A stretch of 64,000 nt of DNA, taken from NCBI GenBank assembly GCA_011503125.2, contig WWBZ02000062.1:930001-994000 (forward strand), in the 5' to 3' direction. Within the stretch, counting starts at the first letter, position 1. Each line of letters begins with the position of its first letter. Positions 10,205 through 22,226 of this stretch are shown here, piece after piece. This DNA comes from Botryosphaeria dothidea (lineage: Eukaryota > Ascomycota > Dothideomycetes > Botryosphaeriales > Botryosphaeriaceae). The notes below the pieces were generated by a model. The model searched no databases. It was not told the origin of the DNA and saw nothing but the letters and a program-made list of their open reading frames with translations. A program made the position numbers and the translations under genes.

Positions 10205-12088
10205 ATGTCCTCTCAAACACAGCTTGATGTTCCTCTGGGCTTGGCAGTCTGCGCAGCCCTGCTCGGAGCGTCGTCGCATCTTGCTGTGTTCATCCGTGGC
10301 GAATGGGAAAAACACGTATTGACACTTGCCACTATCCAACTGTTCGGTCCTATCCTACTTTTCGCCACGCTCTACGGGCCATCTAGTGCGGGCCTTTACA
10401 ATGCAGCCCTGACAACAGCATCGCTGGTAATTGGCTTCCACACCGGCCTCTTCGGGAGCATGACCATTTACCGCGTGTTCTTCCACCCTTTGAGAAGCTT
10501 CTACGGCCCTACCGGTGCGAAGATTACGACGTTCTGGAGCGTCATGCAAAACGTGCCTGATTTCAAACTCTATTCCAAGCTCCAAAGACTTCATCAAGAA
10601 CACGGAGACTTCATTCGCTTTCGTATGCAAATTCCTTCTGCTCACCCAAGCTGAGAATTAACGAAAAGGATTTCAAGGTCCAAGAGAGATATCCATCAAC
10701 GATGCGGAGGCCGTGCAACAGGTGTACGGCCTCTCTTCGAAATGTTCGAAAGGGCCTTTCTACGACCTCAACTACCCATCTCGGTCTCTCCAGATGACCA
10801 GAGATAAGAAGTTCCACTCTCAGCGCAGAAGGATATGGGACAAAGCTTTCACCGCAAAAGGTGAGATACAACGCTCATCACCCCCACTAGTACGCACACT
10901 GATTGTTTGAATCATAGCCATGAAGGATTACGAGCAGCGCCTGATGATGCATTTCGATGACTTCTGTGCGCTCATCAACGCGTCCAAGGGAAAGCCAATG
11001 AACGCGACCACGATCTGCGAGTATTGGGGCTTTGACGTCATGGGTGATCTCATGTTCGGTCGCTCCTTCAGCATGCTGAAGGACAACAAACCGAATTTCG
11101 CTTTGGAGATGTTTCAAAAAACCAAACCAGTGAACGGAATACTTTTGCAGAATTATTGGACCTTCATGCTCCTACAAAGGCTCCCCATCGTCGCAACAGT
11201 GAGATCGAATTGGCTCAACTGGTGTAAAGCTCAGCTGGATGAAAGGCGGGTGGTAAGTGAAATTCCATCACGAATTTTTGGAACTTCTCTAAGACATGCG
11301 CCAGAACATTCCCAAAGTCGCGGACCTCTACTCCTACCTCCTGGGCGACAAAAACGAAAAGGCCGGCAAAATCCTCGAGCGAATCAGCGACGGCGACGCC
11401 GCCAGCGACTCCGAGCTGGCCATCGTTGCCGGCAGCGACACTTCTTCCGGCACACTGGCCGCGATCATTTACCTCTTGGCAAAGCACCGCGACGTGCAGC
11501 AGCGAGTGCACCAGGAGATTGTGCAGGCGTTCGCAGCAAACGGAGGTTTCTCCCACCAGGCGCTCGTCAATAAGTCGCTGCTTGAGGGCATTATCAACGA
11601 GGCCCTGCGGCTTTGGACGCCCGTGCCGACCGGATTGCAGCGTGTGACCCCGGAGGAAGGGGCGGTCATTGCAGGGCGCTTTATCCCTGGGGATACGCTG
11701 GTGTCGGTGCCAACCTGGACCGTCCATCACGGTGAGTGCTCTTTTAAACCAGTAAAGGAATAAGCAGATGCTGAGATTCTACTCCACAGATCCGCGAAAC
11801 TTCCAGCAGCCCAACGACTTCATCCCGGAGCGCTGGTCCTCCCGGCCGGAACTCGTGCTGCGCAAAGAAGCCTTCATCCCCTTCTCGGCCGGCCCGTACT
11901 CATGCGTTGGGAAGCCGCTGGCTATGATGGAGCTGAGACTTGCAGTTGCGAATGTAGTGACCAAGTTCGATATGAAGCTTGAGGATGAGGTGGAGAGTGT
12001 GAAGACGTTCGAGGAGAGTCCAGGATGGAAGGATACTTTTGTTGTCAGCGTCCCACCGGTGCGCGTTTGTTTCCAACCTCGAGACTAA
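10205..12088 (+). CDS. Cytochrome P450 monooxygenase with multi-pass N-terminus
   Basis: Five exons (10205-10622, 10678-10860, 10918-11252, 11305-11731, 11790-12088) encode 553 residues. Three hydrophobic segments in the first 100 residues would anchor it in the ER. P450 landmarks in order: I-helix AGSDTSSGTL, K-helix EALR, the ERW segment (PNDFIPERW), and the heme loop FIPFSAGPYSCVGKPLAMME with the Cys ligand. The REISIN and VYGL segments after exon 1 are typical of fungal class II P450s; the heme loop and N-terminus recall proteins annotated as tryprostatin B 6-hydroxylase-like or CYP67-like, but the substrate cannot be told. The exon 4 acceptor (CGCCAG) was chosen by frame. Its neighbour is a ThDP decarboxylase on the same strand. 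Confidence 0.88.
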
Positions 12089-12624
12089 GGGAGGATTGCC
12101 GATTTGGTAGAGTGAGGAACGTCTACTGATGGGCACATATGCGTGAGCAGACGCGGGGACAGTTGCTCAGTTACTTCGTTCAGCTTATATACAGCAATGA
12201 CGTATGGCATTGCGCAGACAAACGGAAGTGTTCCGCCTGATCGACTTGATTCAAGCGCGTGTGAGAACCAGGACGATAGAATGATGCGGAATTGAAAGAT
12301 GTTTTACTGTTTCATCAACGCCAGCTCCATGTCATCGGAAGACGGGTACTTGAGGCTATTTGCGGATATCCCGGCCTACCCGAAGGTGGGGTTGAACGCG
12401 CAGCCGTCAGCGGAATCACAGGGACCATCAACGCGGCGGAAACCCGCGGCTTGGTAATATCTCGCTCTCCATCAGCTGCGTTGATCTTTGGAAGGGCGTG
12501 CTGATATCAGACAGTGTTTTGTATTTCATATCAACTCTGTATCCATTGCATTATTGAAGACTCAGGGAGTGGAACTCTTTGGCCTGAACAGCGAAACACC
12601 GGGGCAGCAATTGACTCAAACAGG
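12089..12624. other. Gap between P450 and ThDP enzyme genes
   Basis: 536 bp that must hold the P450 3' end and the decarboxylase promoter. No gene seen. Confidence 0.55.
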
Positions 12625-14778
12625 ATGGCAGACAAAATACCTCTCGCGCTTTATCTTTGGCAGCGGTATGACCCTTCGAGGAATTGATTCAGACTGGCTT
12701 TGCTGACTTAATTTTCATCAATAGCATCGCGGAGTTGGGCGTGGAGAGCATATTTGGCGTTCCTGGTGACATGAATCTGGAGCTTCTGGACTATATTAAG
12801 GAAGTTGAAAAGTTATCATGGGGTTAGTCCATGACCGGAGGTCTTCACTCTGGTTCTCTTCTAATTGATTGCGCTTGTAGTCGGGACGGCAAATGAGCTG
12901 GGCGCTGCTTACGCCGCGGATGGGTACTGTAGGGTGAAGCAGAGCCCTGGAGTGAGTATGTTTGGCAATGTTCCTACGCAAGTTTTCCAGATGCTGACTG
13001 TCTGTAAGTTGTCACTACTATGGGGGTTGGAGAGCTCTCTGCAATCAATGGTGTTGCAGGAGCATATACAGAGCAGGTCAAACTTATTCACATTGTGGGA
13101 ACCACGGGCACTGCAGTCCAGAAAATGAATACAATGATCCATCACTGTCTGGGTCCAGATCCAGATCATAGGGTTTGTATCCTGCCCATAGTTCATCATT
13201 TCCTTTACTGAGCCAAGATAGGTCTATGAAAAGATATCCGCTAAAGTCCGCGCAGCGCACTGCTGGCTGGATGACATCGGCACCGCACCCGCCGAGGTCG
13301 ATGTACGTTCTTCCTATCCATCCTAGAACACCAGCCTCTAATGAAGCTCTCAGCGAGTTCTGCGTACTTGTCTCGAGACGTCCCTTCCAGTCTACATCTT
13401 CGTCCCCATGGATTTCGTACACCCGCTCGTTGATAAACCATCACCCTCAAATCCCCTGGATGTACCGCCAGCTGCCATTGACCCTGCACTCGTCAACTCC
13501 ATCCTGTCAGAAATCTACTCCGCAAAGAGCCCCGTAATCCTCGTAGACGCCCTCGTCTCCCGCCACCGCGCCACCGCCGAAGCCCGCCAACTGCTAAACA
13601 TCCTCCGCTTCCCCACCTTCTCCACCCCTATGGGCAAGAGCATCGCCAACGAAGCCGCGCCCTACTTCCTCAGCACCTACAACGGCAACATCTCCTTCCC
13701 CGGCGTCGCGGCGACCATCGAAGACGCCAGCGACCTCGTCATCGACCTCGGCCCCATCCTCTCCGACTCCAACACCGGCGCCCACACGCGTACCATCGCC
13801 GACGACAAGCTCGTCTCCATCCACCCGCACACGGTCACCGTCCGCAAGAAACCCTATCCCGGGACGTCCATCAGGGGCGTCCTCGCCGCCCTCATCGACG
13901 CCATCGATCCCTCGAAGGTCCCGTCGATACCGCGACCGGATCTCCCGCCCGAAGAATGCGCGCCCGACGCCGACGCCGAAACAATCACGCAGTCCTGGAT
14001 CTGGCGGCGCATCGGCGCCTTCGTGCGGCCTGGAGACGTCCTCATCGGCGAGGCCGGCACCGCGCAGTTCGGGCTCTCGGATGCCGTCTTCCCGGCGGAT
14101 TTGACGTACGTGACGCAGATCTACTACGGGTCGATCGGGTACGCGCTGCCGGCCTGCCTGGGCGCGGCGGTGGCGAAGAGGGAGAAGGGTGGGAGGGGGA
14201 GGGTGGTGCTGGTGACGGGGGACGGGAGTGCGCAGCTCACGGCGCAGGAGGTGGGGACGATGGTGAAGCTGGGGTTGGGAAATGTGTTGATGTGAGTGCT
14301 TTGTGGCTTGGAGCTGTCTCTCAATTCGTGGAAGTGATGAATAGCTGACTGACGCGCGTAGACTTGTGATCAACAATGCGGGATACACCATCGAGAGAGC
14401 TATTCACGGACCTGAAGAAGGTAAGCGTGATTCATGCTTAGGTCAGCATTGACTGACCTTCATCCACAGAGTACAATGACATTGCGGCTTGGGACTGGCA
14501 GCTCATGCTCTCTTTTTTCGGTGATAAGCACGGAAAAGAGCGCAGCCGTGAGGTGAGGACGAAGAAAGAGTTTGAAGCGGCTCTGGAGCTACCCGAATAC
14601 ACGTCTCCAGAATCAATTCAGGTGAGTTTACCGGGATAAACCATAATCTGGGCAAAGTCTAATTAGCTTGGGGTAGGTCTTGGAGGTACACATGGACAAG
14701 ATGGATATTCCTTGGAGGCTGAACACACAAATTGGAATAGTGAGAGCTCGCGCCCAAGCCGCGGCGGTCAAGAATTAG
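12625..14778 (+). CDS. Thiamine diphosphate-dependent 2-oxo acid decarboxylase (pyruvate decarboxylase type)
   Basis: Nine exons (12625-12665, 12725-12822, 12881-12955, 13009-13172, 13222-13302, 13354-14291, 14362-14420, 14470-14621, 14677-14778) encode 569 residues, the usual length. The family turns a 2-oxo acid into an aldehyde and CO2. Key residues are visible: Asp of GVPGDMN, Glu of [14 protein letters not shown], the His pair in MIHHCLG, the GDGS...NN ThDP/Mg motif (VTGDGS to INN), and the Glu of [10 protein letters not shown]. All known catalytic positions are therefore kept. It differs from housekeeping Pdc by many introns and divergent ends, so phenylpyruvate, indolepyruvate or another oxo acid is possible. 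The exon 3 donor GTATGT was preferred to an overlapping GTGAGT because only it keeps frame. Confidence 0.87.
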
Positions 14779-15690
14779 ATGAGAAAGAAGAAAATGCGAA
14801 ATGATGTATAAAACCATGGGTCCAAATACTACGCCATGTGCTTGGTGAAAGATCACCAGTGGTAGAGGCACCACGACTTCCTCCGCTTGCTAAAAGTAGC
14901 ATTCTGAGAAGGCACAAGGCGTATCAAGTAGAGATTTTGTTGATTTGCCATACCACAAATCCAAGAAGAACCAACTACGTACGTGATTTCACATTTTGAG
15001 TCTAGTTCAATAAACCATCTCTTTTGGAGATAGTATTGTCCAAAATGTACTGCTATAGACATCTTCGGACCTATCCAAAGAAAGATCACTACCACCAAGT
15101 CGACAAACGGCCATTTGGTGTTTAGATCGCAGAAACAACCGCCTGATCGGCAAGCTCCGCGCATCCGAAGGCTGCAGCTATGATCCGCAACGGTAATACT
15201 AATCATCATTGGCCTGTGCGAGGGTCTTCAATGCAGTAACGCTTTCCGAGATTTGCAATACGAGCATATACTATACATGGCACGCGATGATTTATTCATC
15301 TGAGATTAATTCTTCAACGATGCGAATCGACATTCACATACAGCTGAACATATCGTAGGGCCAGGACGATGCTTGAACAAACCCCACGACTATGCAACTC
15401 GGCTTTCTACTTGACTACCGTCCCCGAGACTTTATCACTCCTGGAGACAGTGCGGCGGCTGTTGTGGAACCCGGGCGCTAAATAGAAGGTCTCTCCACCC
15501 AACCAGGAGTACCAACAAGATCAGCATGGGGTGCCAGCTTCTTGGGCTTCGTGATTCGGGCGGCACAGTGCTGCGCCGCATCCGCTTTCACGCCGTAGTA
15601 AGCATTGCTTTTTTCCATCGTATATGAGGTGGAGCATTCAGACGCGTGCGGCGCGGCGCGTATCCATCTCCGCAATCTGAACAGCACGCA
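14779..15690. other. Gene-free stretch
   Basis: 0.9 kb between two plus-strand genes, somewhat AT-rich in 14900-15420. A 118-codon minus-strand frame at 14853-15209 has no recognisable domain. No gene seen. Confidence 0.55.
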
Positions 15691-16404
15691 ATGTCGACTA
15701 CTTCGAGGAGTCTGCTGGCCGGGCTTTTACTACTGTTGATTGCACGCTATGCGAACGCTCTGAAAAATGCCAATTTCTTCTACTTCCCGTCTCTCTCGGA
15801 ACCAATCCCGCAGGTCATAGCGGGCGATACGGTCAATGTCTCCTGGTCATCCAACTACGCGCATGGAGACCTCTACGTTCACTGCAACGGAACCCAAGGT
15901 GTTCACGCACAAAGCCATCCCCAACGCTACATCCAAGCTAACCTCTGAGATAAAGAATCCGTCACCGCTGGTCTCGACTCCGCCGCTACAGAGCCGATTG
16001 TCATCAGAGATGGATGGGCAAGTCCGTGCCATTTCCAACTGGGCATCACCGACGGCTACGGATGGTTCGATTCCGGATACGTCGAGATAGTGGACGAAGA
16101 CCGTGACACGACCACATGGGCCGCAACAGGATCATGCATGACCACGACCTCTGCCACGGCCACGGCCACGTCAAGCGCCACAGCAGCGGGTTCGTTCGCT
16201 ACAAGCACAACCGTAGATGCGACATCGGCATCATCCACAACTTGCCCTCCGCAGGAACAACGCTCGGGGCCTGGAATGGGCGCGGGGATTGGGATAGGGA
16301 TAGGGATTTCAGCAGGCAGCGCCGCGATACCGTTGCTTTTCTGGCTGCTGCTGCGGCGGAAGAACGTGGTCGATGAGAAGGAGGGCGGGGGGAGGGTACT
16401 ATAA
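15691..16404 (+). CDS. Single-pass surface protein with Ser/Thr-rich stalk
   Basis: Two exons (15691-15898, 15956-16404) encode 218 residues. A signal peptide covers residues 1-24. A small ectodomain with GDTVNVSWSSNY and a few cysteines looks like an immunoglobulin-like or Mid2/Wsc-type sensor head. It is followed by a Ser/Thr/Ala-rich, probably O-glycosylated stalk (about residues 130-165), one transmembrane helix preceded by a glycine/isoleucine-rich run (GAGIGIGIGISAGSAAIPLL) and a short basic tail starting RRKN. This layout is common in fungal cell-wall-stress sensors, but the ectodomain is not one I can name. The intron donor GTGTTC is weak; the acceptor is ATAAAG. Confidence 0.6.
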
Positions 16405-16628
16405 TCAACAGAACAACACTTCAGGCTCAGTGGAAATACAGAGTAGAGAATACCAGGAGCTGTCGGCTCAAAACAACCTGATCGAGCTTGACGGGCATGG
16501 GAGGAAATGACGACATTGATATACCCAAGCACGAGTTTTGAGGCAAAATGGAGAGGTAGATACAGCTTATTTTGATTATTGTAATAGGGATCCTCGTACT
16601 ACATAGCGAGGTAATGTCCATTTGAGCC

Positions 16629-18493
16629 TTAGCGGACTTGTTCCACTTGCTCCGTTGCGGCTCCTGGTTTATGGTCAAACAACCCAGCATGACCCTTGAC
16701 CTCTCTCGCCGCTTCTTCACCAATAGTAGTCTTGAACTTCGAGAAGTTCTTGACAGATATGCGATTCAGGAACAGCTCATCAATCTCCTCCAGAGTGCGG
16801 CCCTTGAGCTCAGGCATGAGGAGGAAAAAGAAGCCGACGCAGAGGAAGTTCGCGGCTGCCCAGATATAGCCGTATTTTGCTCCCTGGCAGCAGTGGTCAG
16901 CGTGATGTAACCTTCATCAGTGACCGGGGCACGCCGGCCACTTACCCAGTTCAGGTTCTCCGGATTGATGAAATACGGCGTGCAAAACGCCGTCAGCCAA
17001 GCCAGAAAATAGCCCAAAGACGTCGCCGTCCCCACCGTCCACGACCGCAGCCTCGTACTCACCAGTTCCGTAGCAACCGGATAGCTGGCCGCGCCAACGC
17101 ACGAGTTGTACCCGAACATGAACAGCGCGGTGAACGCGATGATGCAGTCGCGCATGGCCACCGTGCCGGCATCGACGGACGCGGCGATGGCCAGGGCGAG
17201 CATGCAGAGGCCGCAGAAGGCCGCGCCGGCCATGAGGATGGTGCGGCGGCCGACCAGGTGGCGCATGGCGTACATGCCGCAGTTGACGCCGACGAAGCCG
17301 AGGCAGGTGTTCATGACGGAGAACTTGAACGCGTCGTCGACGCTGAGCCCGCTGACGATCATGAAGTACGTCGCGTAGCTGATCAGGAACCACACGCCGG
17401 ACGCCGTCTGGCAGGCGATCATGCCGTAGCAGAGGAGCGTGCGGCGGAGGTCGGTGTCTGCGAGGAGCGCGGTGTCAGTCGTTGGTTTGTGAAGTGTTGA
17501 ATGGGTGGCGCACTCTTGAGCATGTCTAGCACGCCGACGGTGGTTGCGATCCGTTTTTCTTCCTCAATACCCTTCAACATCTCTGCCCATTCGAGCTCGA
17601 CGAACTCGGGAGCTACGGAGTCTCCGCGGAGTGTTCTCAGAGCTTTCCGGGCTTGCTCAGTTTTGCCTTTGTCGAGGAGGTAGCGCGGAGATTCAGGCAC
17701 GAAAAGCAGTCCGACAGCAAGGAATACGGGTACGATAAAGAGTGCTCCGATTGGTATTTGATAGGATGCTTTGTCCAGCCGGCTTTTGGTGGCATTCGTG
17801 ATTGCTGCGCCAACGATGTTGCCAATGTTCACCCTGTGCCAGTCAGTGCAACAATCCTTGCAGCCGTTTCACGTGCGGAATATGGGAGTGTGAACAGCCA
17901 GGTAACTGAAAAGGGAGATGAAAAAAAAAAAAAAAGTTACGGCGTACCAATAAGCAAACAGGGCAACCATGACAGCACGCAAATGTGCTGGAGAGGCCTC
18001 GGACGTGTACACGTTGGAAAATGTAACGAGGAAGCCATTTGCAAAGCCCAGAATTAGACGTCCCACGTAGATGGCTCCCTTGTTCTCCGAAGCTATTTGA
18101 ATGATGCAGGCAATTGCATTCAGCACACATGCGGTCCAAAGGGCTACTTTGCGGCCGTAGAAATGCGCAAAGACTCCAGCAACAAGGGAGGAGAGGAAGG
18201 ATCCAAGCGTCAAGAGGCTGCTGATCAGTTGCTGGAAAGTACCCTGGAGGTGTAATATGAGCACGCGTTGCGTTGGCTTTACGCGTTAAACTGACCTCGA
18301 TCGCGTATCCACCAGCAGCTGTTGGATCAGGATACCCGAATACCACAAGAAAGCCTGGCATTGCCTGAAGACCGCCCACTGCTGCCGAGTCCAGCCCGTA
18401 CTGCATATTCGCGATCGAGACGATGCTGCATATGAGCAGACATTTCTTGTTTGCCCAGAGCGAGGTTTGCGGTATCTGCAGGGTCTCCGACAT
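16629..18493 (-). CDS. MFS sugar-porter family transporter
   Basis: Five exons (18493-18296, 18243-17948, 17833-17514, 17457-16946, 16883-16629) encode 526 residues with about twelve hydrophobic segments. Sugar-porter signatures are present: HFYGRKVALW after TM2, PESPRYLLDKGK in the central loop, LVGRRTILMAG in the second half and a PELKGRTLEEIDELF C-terminal motif. It would sit in the plasma membrane and move a hexose, disaccharide or related polyol. The first residues (LQIPQTSLWANKK) resemble the maltose/alpha-glucoside group of fungal porters, but substrate is inference. Intron 2 (114 nt) carries a 15-A tract on the plus strand. The last exon contains the C-terminal cytosolic tail. Confidence 0.87.
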
Positions 18494-19731
18494 GATGAAT
18501 CGATGCGGCACATGCGAAACACGACTACGGGACCGAGCCGCCTTTAAGGCAGTCGGCTCCATCAATGCGATGTGCCGTATCAGCGCCTTCTTTCTCGGCG
18601 TGCTGCATATGAGCTGGGGTACGAGAGAATCTGGGGCCCCGCATTTCCGGCAAAGGGACCATTGTGGTACGAAAATCGGATCAAGCGTGCGGGGAACGGG
18701 GCCGATTCCCAGCTCCAAGATAACCTCCCGCTCGCCAATTTTTGTTTGGAGCTAATGTACCGAGACGCGGGCGAATCGCGGGCAACGGAAGCGTACTTGA
18801 CAAGCATTTCAATCTAGCAACCCCGGCATAAAATGCGGCTGTTTACAAGTCCTCAGGCCTACAGTAATAGCGCAAGGTTGGCATTAGCTTGAGATTTATC
18901 TGCTATATTAGAGACAATGCAAGAAAAAGTAGCCAGAGAGTCGAGCATGCCAAGGCCAGCACTTGCATTCGCACGCTTCCTAGGAAAGTGGGCAATCACT
19001 AGCTTTGATTGCTGCTCGAAAATTTCAGGGCTCAGCCATATGATTGTCTAAGCACGGAATTACGGAGGGGTTTTGGCAATCTTGGTCAGGTAAAACGCAG
19101 GTGCACTACTCTCTGTGCTGACCAGTAGTACGGTGTTTGAGAAGTTGGCTCAAGGTCACTCCTTAGACAACTTGAAACATGCCTCAACCAATAGTACCTC
19201 AACAGTTTCATGGAGGAGATCAGAAACACGGGATATACATTGTTTGTCTTACCATGCCCGGAGACAAACCTCAGGCGGTGTAGAGGATTGTGGGTGCGCA
19301 ATCAACTTCCGGCAAGTCGGCGAAAGTAGGGCTGCTGGTTAGCAAAGAATTCCTAATCGACCCAGGAAATAGGTGCACTATGATAAGAACGTACATCTCA
19401 AGCGATTCGGTGGATCATTCGTCCGTAAGGAGAACCGGTATCGGGGTCCAACACATGCAACCCGCAGCATGCAGGGGCAAGGGGGACGACCAGGATCAAA
19501 GCGAAAGCACATAACATAACCCGACTTCGGCCTTGTCGTTGACTTTTTCTCTTCTCTCACTCAATCAACAACCGCTAGCATGGCGCAGCTCATGAATGCA
19601 ACTCAACATTTCTGGGTATTTCGGGGCCATCATCTCTCGTAACTGCATCAACTACCGCCGCTGGAGCTCCTTCTCTAATCATGTCCCCAACATCTAGGAA
19701 ATTATTAAATCAAAAAGTAGCAGATCATTTC
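18494..19731. other. Gene-free stretch upstream of transporter
   Basis: 1.2 kb between the transporter start and the 3' end of the MetE-like gene, both on minus. Only short random frames are present; no gene or repeat recognised. Confidence 0.55.
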
Positions 19732-21033
19732 TCAAACTCCGAGCTTCTCACTGGCCAGCTTCACGCCCTTAACGCGGTTGGTGATCTTCTGGAAAGCGAC
19801 ATCCCTGGCGAAATCGGGCGAGCCGTGCTTAGGCTTGACGTCAACACTGAAGGGGCTGAAACCGCAGTCATCAGTGGCACCGAGCTGGTCCACGGGGATG
19901 TACTTCGCAGCGTTGATGAGCTGTTCCGCAACCTCTTCCGCAGTCTCGACCTTGGGGTCCAGGGGGTTGATGACACCGATAAAGGCGACCTAACGTTGTG
20001 TTAGAGTCGAAAATCAGAGAGTAAGACTTTTGCTTACCTGCTTCACACCGTTGGCATCCTTCCGGATGTACTGCCCGATCTCCTTGTACACCTTCTCCTT
20101 GTCCGTCTCGCTGGCCAGCTGGATCAAAAAGTAGCCGGCGTTCATCTGGAACATGCTGGGCAAGAGCTCGTGGTAGTCAACGTCCTTGCTGTGGACGCTG
20201 TCGCAGTCGCCGCCGGGGCAGGTGTGGATGCCGATGTTCTTACGCTCGTCAGGGGTGAAGCGGTCGAGGACCTTGTTGTTCAGGTCGATGAAGGTCTGGA
20301 GCAGGTTGGCGCCGGTCCACGGGTTGCGCGGGTCCTTCTTCGCGGCCAGACGACCCTCGGTGAAGTCGATGCTGACGCGCTTCGCGCCGGCCTCGAAGGT
20401 GCCGCGGATGTCCTTCTCGCACTCGTTGACCAGGTCCTCGACGAACTTCTCCTTGGGATAGCCCTCGATCTCGCCTATACAGCCAGTCAGCCATGAAATC
20501 CGATCTGAACGCGGACTGGACGCTTGCCCTGCAGAGGATAGAGCAGGTAGAGCATGCTAGGGGCGATGACGGCCTGCTTCAAGCTAGCCTTCTTGGCCAA
20601 TGGCTTGCTCTTCTTGTAAAGCTCATAGGCATAGGTATTGTATTTGAACGGGCCCTTGACAAGGCGGGGGAGCTGCCTGTGGTGGCCGTCGTCGAAGATG
20701 GCGAAGTATTGACCGTCAGCAGCAAGGTTGTCAGACAGGCCCTTGCCGCCAAGGGTGTCGATGATGGGGTAGGTCGCGAAAGAGGATGCCTGGCGGCGGC
20801 TTGGTCAGCATCGTCTGCTTTCAGGTCGCGAGAACACCACGCACACGCTGCTCGCCATCAGTCACAAACTCGGCGCCGGTCTCCTCGAAGCGCTGCACGG
20901 AGTCGGCGGCAGCCTTCTCTTGAGCTTCCAGCAGGTCCTCGCGCGTGGCCTTCCCCGCATCATAGGCAGCAATGGCATCCTGCAGGTACTGGGGCCTGGG
21001 CAGGGATCCAACGGGCTCAGTAGGGATGGGCAT
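19732..21033 (-). CDS. MetE C-terminal-like (cobalamin-independent methionine synthase family) methyltransferase
   Basis: Four exons (21033-20845, 20789-20528, 20474-20038, 19989-19732) encode 381 residues, half the length of true MetE, so this is the stand-alone catalytic-barrel type. It starts PTEPVGSLPRP, then has VTDGEQR, ASSFATYPI, SIDFTEGRLA, the zinc-site HTCPGGD (His and Cys) and the distal DDCGFSPF Cys. Zinc would activate a thiol for methyl transfer; the acceptor is not known for this fungal subfamily. Between exons 2 and 3 the intron begins GCAAGC and ends TATAG, a GC-AG intron; every GT alternative inserts unmatched residues or breaks the conserved YPL-QGEIEGY stretch. Confidence 0.85.
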
Positions 21034-22226
21034 TGTTGTTTCAGGCTGTTCGTCAGGGACCGTGGTTCTGGGAGGCTGTTGCAGAGCTGGCGCGCAAGAA
21101 ATGTGCGGAGTCTCATATAGTGGGATGCGGGGCAGGGCAAGCGCGTCTATCGCCCACGCGCCTTCCTGAGTCGTGCCGGATGGTGGAGTCGTATGATTGC
21201 GGAAGGTTTTGCCGCTTCTCGACCCTCTCCGAAAGCTTGCTAACCTTGTGCGGCGTGGTTCGTTCCGTTCAAGTAGACCCTGTGGAGCTTGTTACGCAAG
21301 GATCCGCTGTTACACTTTTCCGCTTCAGCTCGGCCCGGGAGAAACAACCAAACGGCTCCATCGGGCTTCATCCGAGTTGTGCCCGTCCTGACCACACGAG
21401 CCGGTCTGAATCAAGAGACGTTGTTCTTGCGGTATGGGATCTGCTCAAAACCAGAATCTGCCAGGAGATCGCCAGTATTGACGCGAGGTTGTCTGACGAT
21501 CACGCAGCAGCAGCAGGAATCGCGAAAACAAACGAGGAAACTATCGCGCGCCCTCATAAGAACCGGCTCGTCTGGACAACAACACAGTTACAATGATAGA
21601 ATGAAAACGATGGAGAACTTTCAAGGCAACTTACCCGAATACCGAATACGGGGGACTCCGACATATCCGAAGATGTATACTTCACATGCTATGCAGGATT
21701 TTTCGCAGCAGACTATACATGCCTTTTCGTTAATTTTAATTGTCACAACTGGACGGGACTCATGTTCCCAATTGACTTTCCTTCGTTGACGTTGTACCCT
21801 CGTCAGGCTTCCGGAGAAGTTTCGCCCATGTAGTCGGATTTCCTCACTCGGCCGCATGGCGGGAAGGGGCAGTATGTTCGCATGTTTGAGCCTCTACACC
21901 ATTTCTGACCCGTGATATATATATGATGTGCCCTAGGATATCTATAGAGCCGGTGAGTAATCATCGGATGTGGCGCCAACCCCGCAATCCGGGGAGGCGC
22001 ACAGCGTGAGAGCAGCGTAGGAGCATGATCAATAATCAGGCCCGGTACAGACTTGAGCTCCAACACCCTTCCCCGAGGCCTTGCGGACATGCACTGAACA
22101 TCTGAACAGGTGCAAAACATATAAAATGCCGTCATAATTGTGGTCTCGGCCTGACGGTTTCTCTTGCTTACGCATTCCTTTGCACTCTTTAAGTCTATCA
22201 AATACCTCCAATAAGTTCATCTCACA
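21034..22226. other. Divergent intergenic region
   Basis: 1.2 kb between the divergent MetE-like and metallo-hydrolase genes. It contains a TA-rich run at 21915-21925 and a TATA box at 22120. Frames inside (to 187 codons at 21033-21596) have no domain and I do not call them. Confidence 0.55.
22120..22126 (+). promoter_or_regulatory. TATA box of the metallo-beta-lactamase-fold gene
   Basis: TATAAAA about 100 bp upstream of the ATG at 22227. Confidence 0.5.

Noticed and set aside
13594..14391. 265-codon minus-strand open frame opposite the ThDP decarboxylase
   Set aside because: Arg/Gly/Asp-rich shadow caused by high third-position GC of the real gene on the plus strand.
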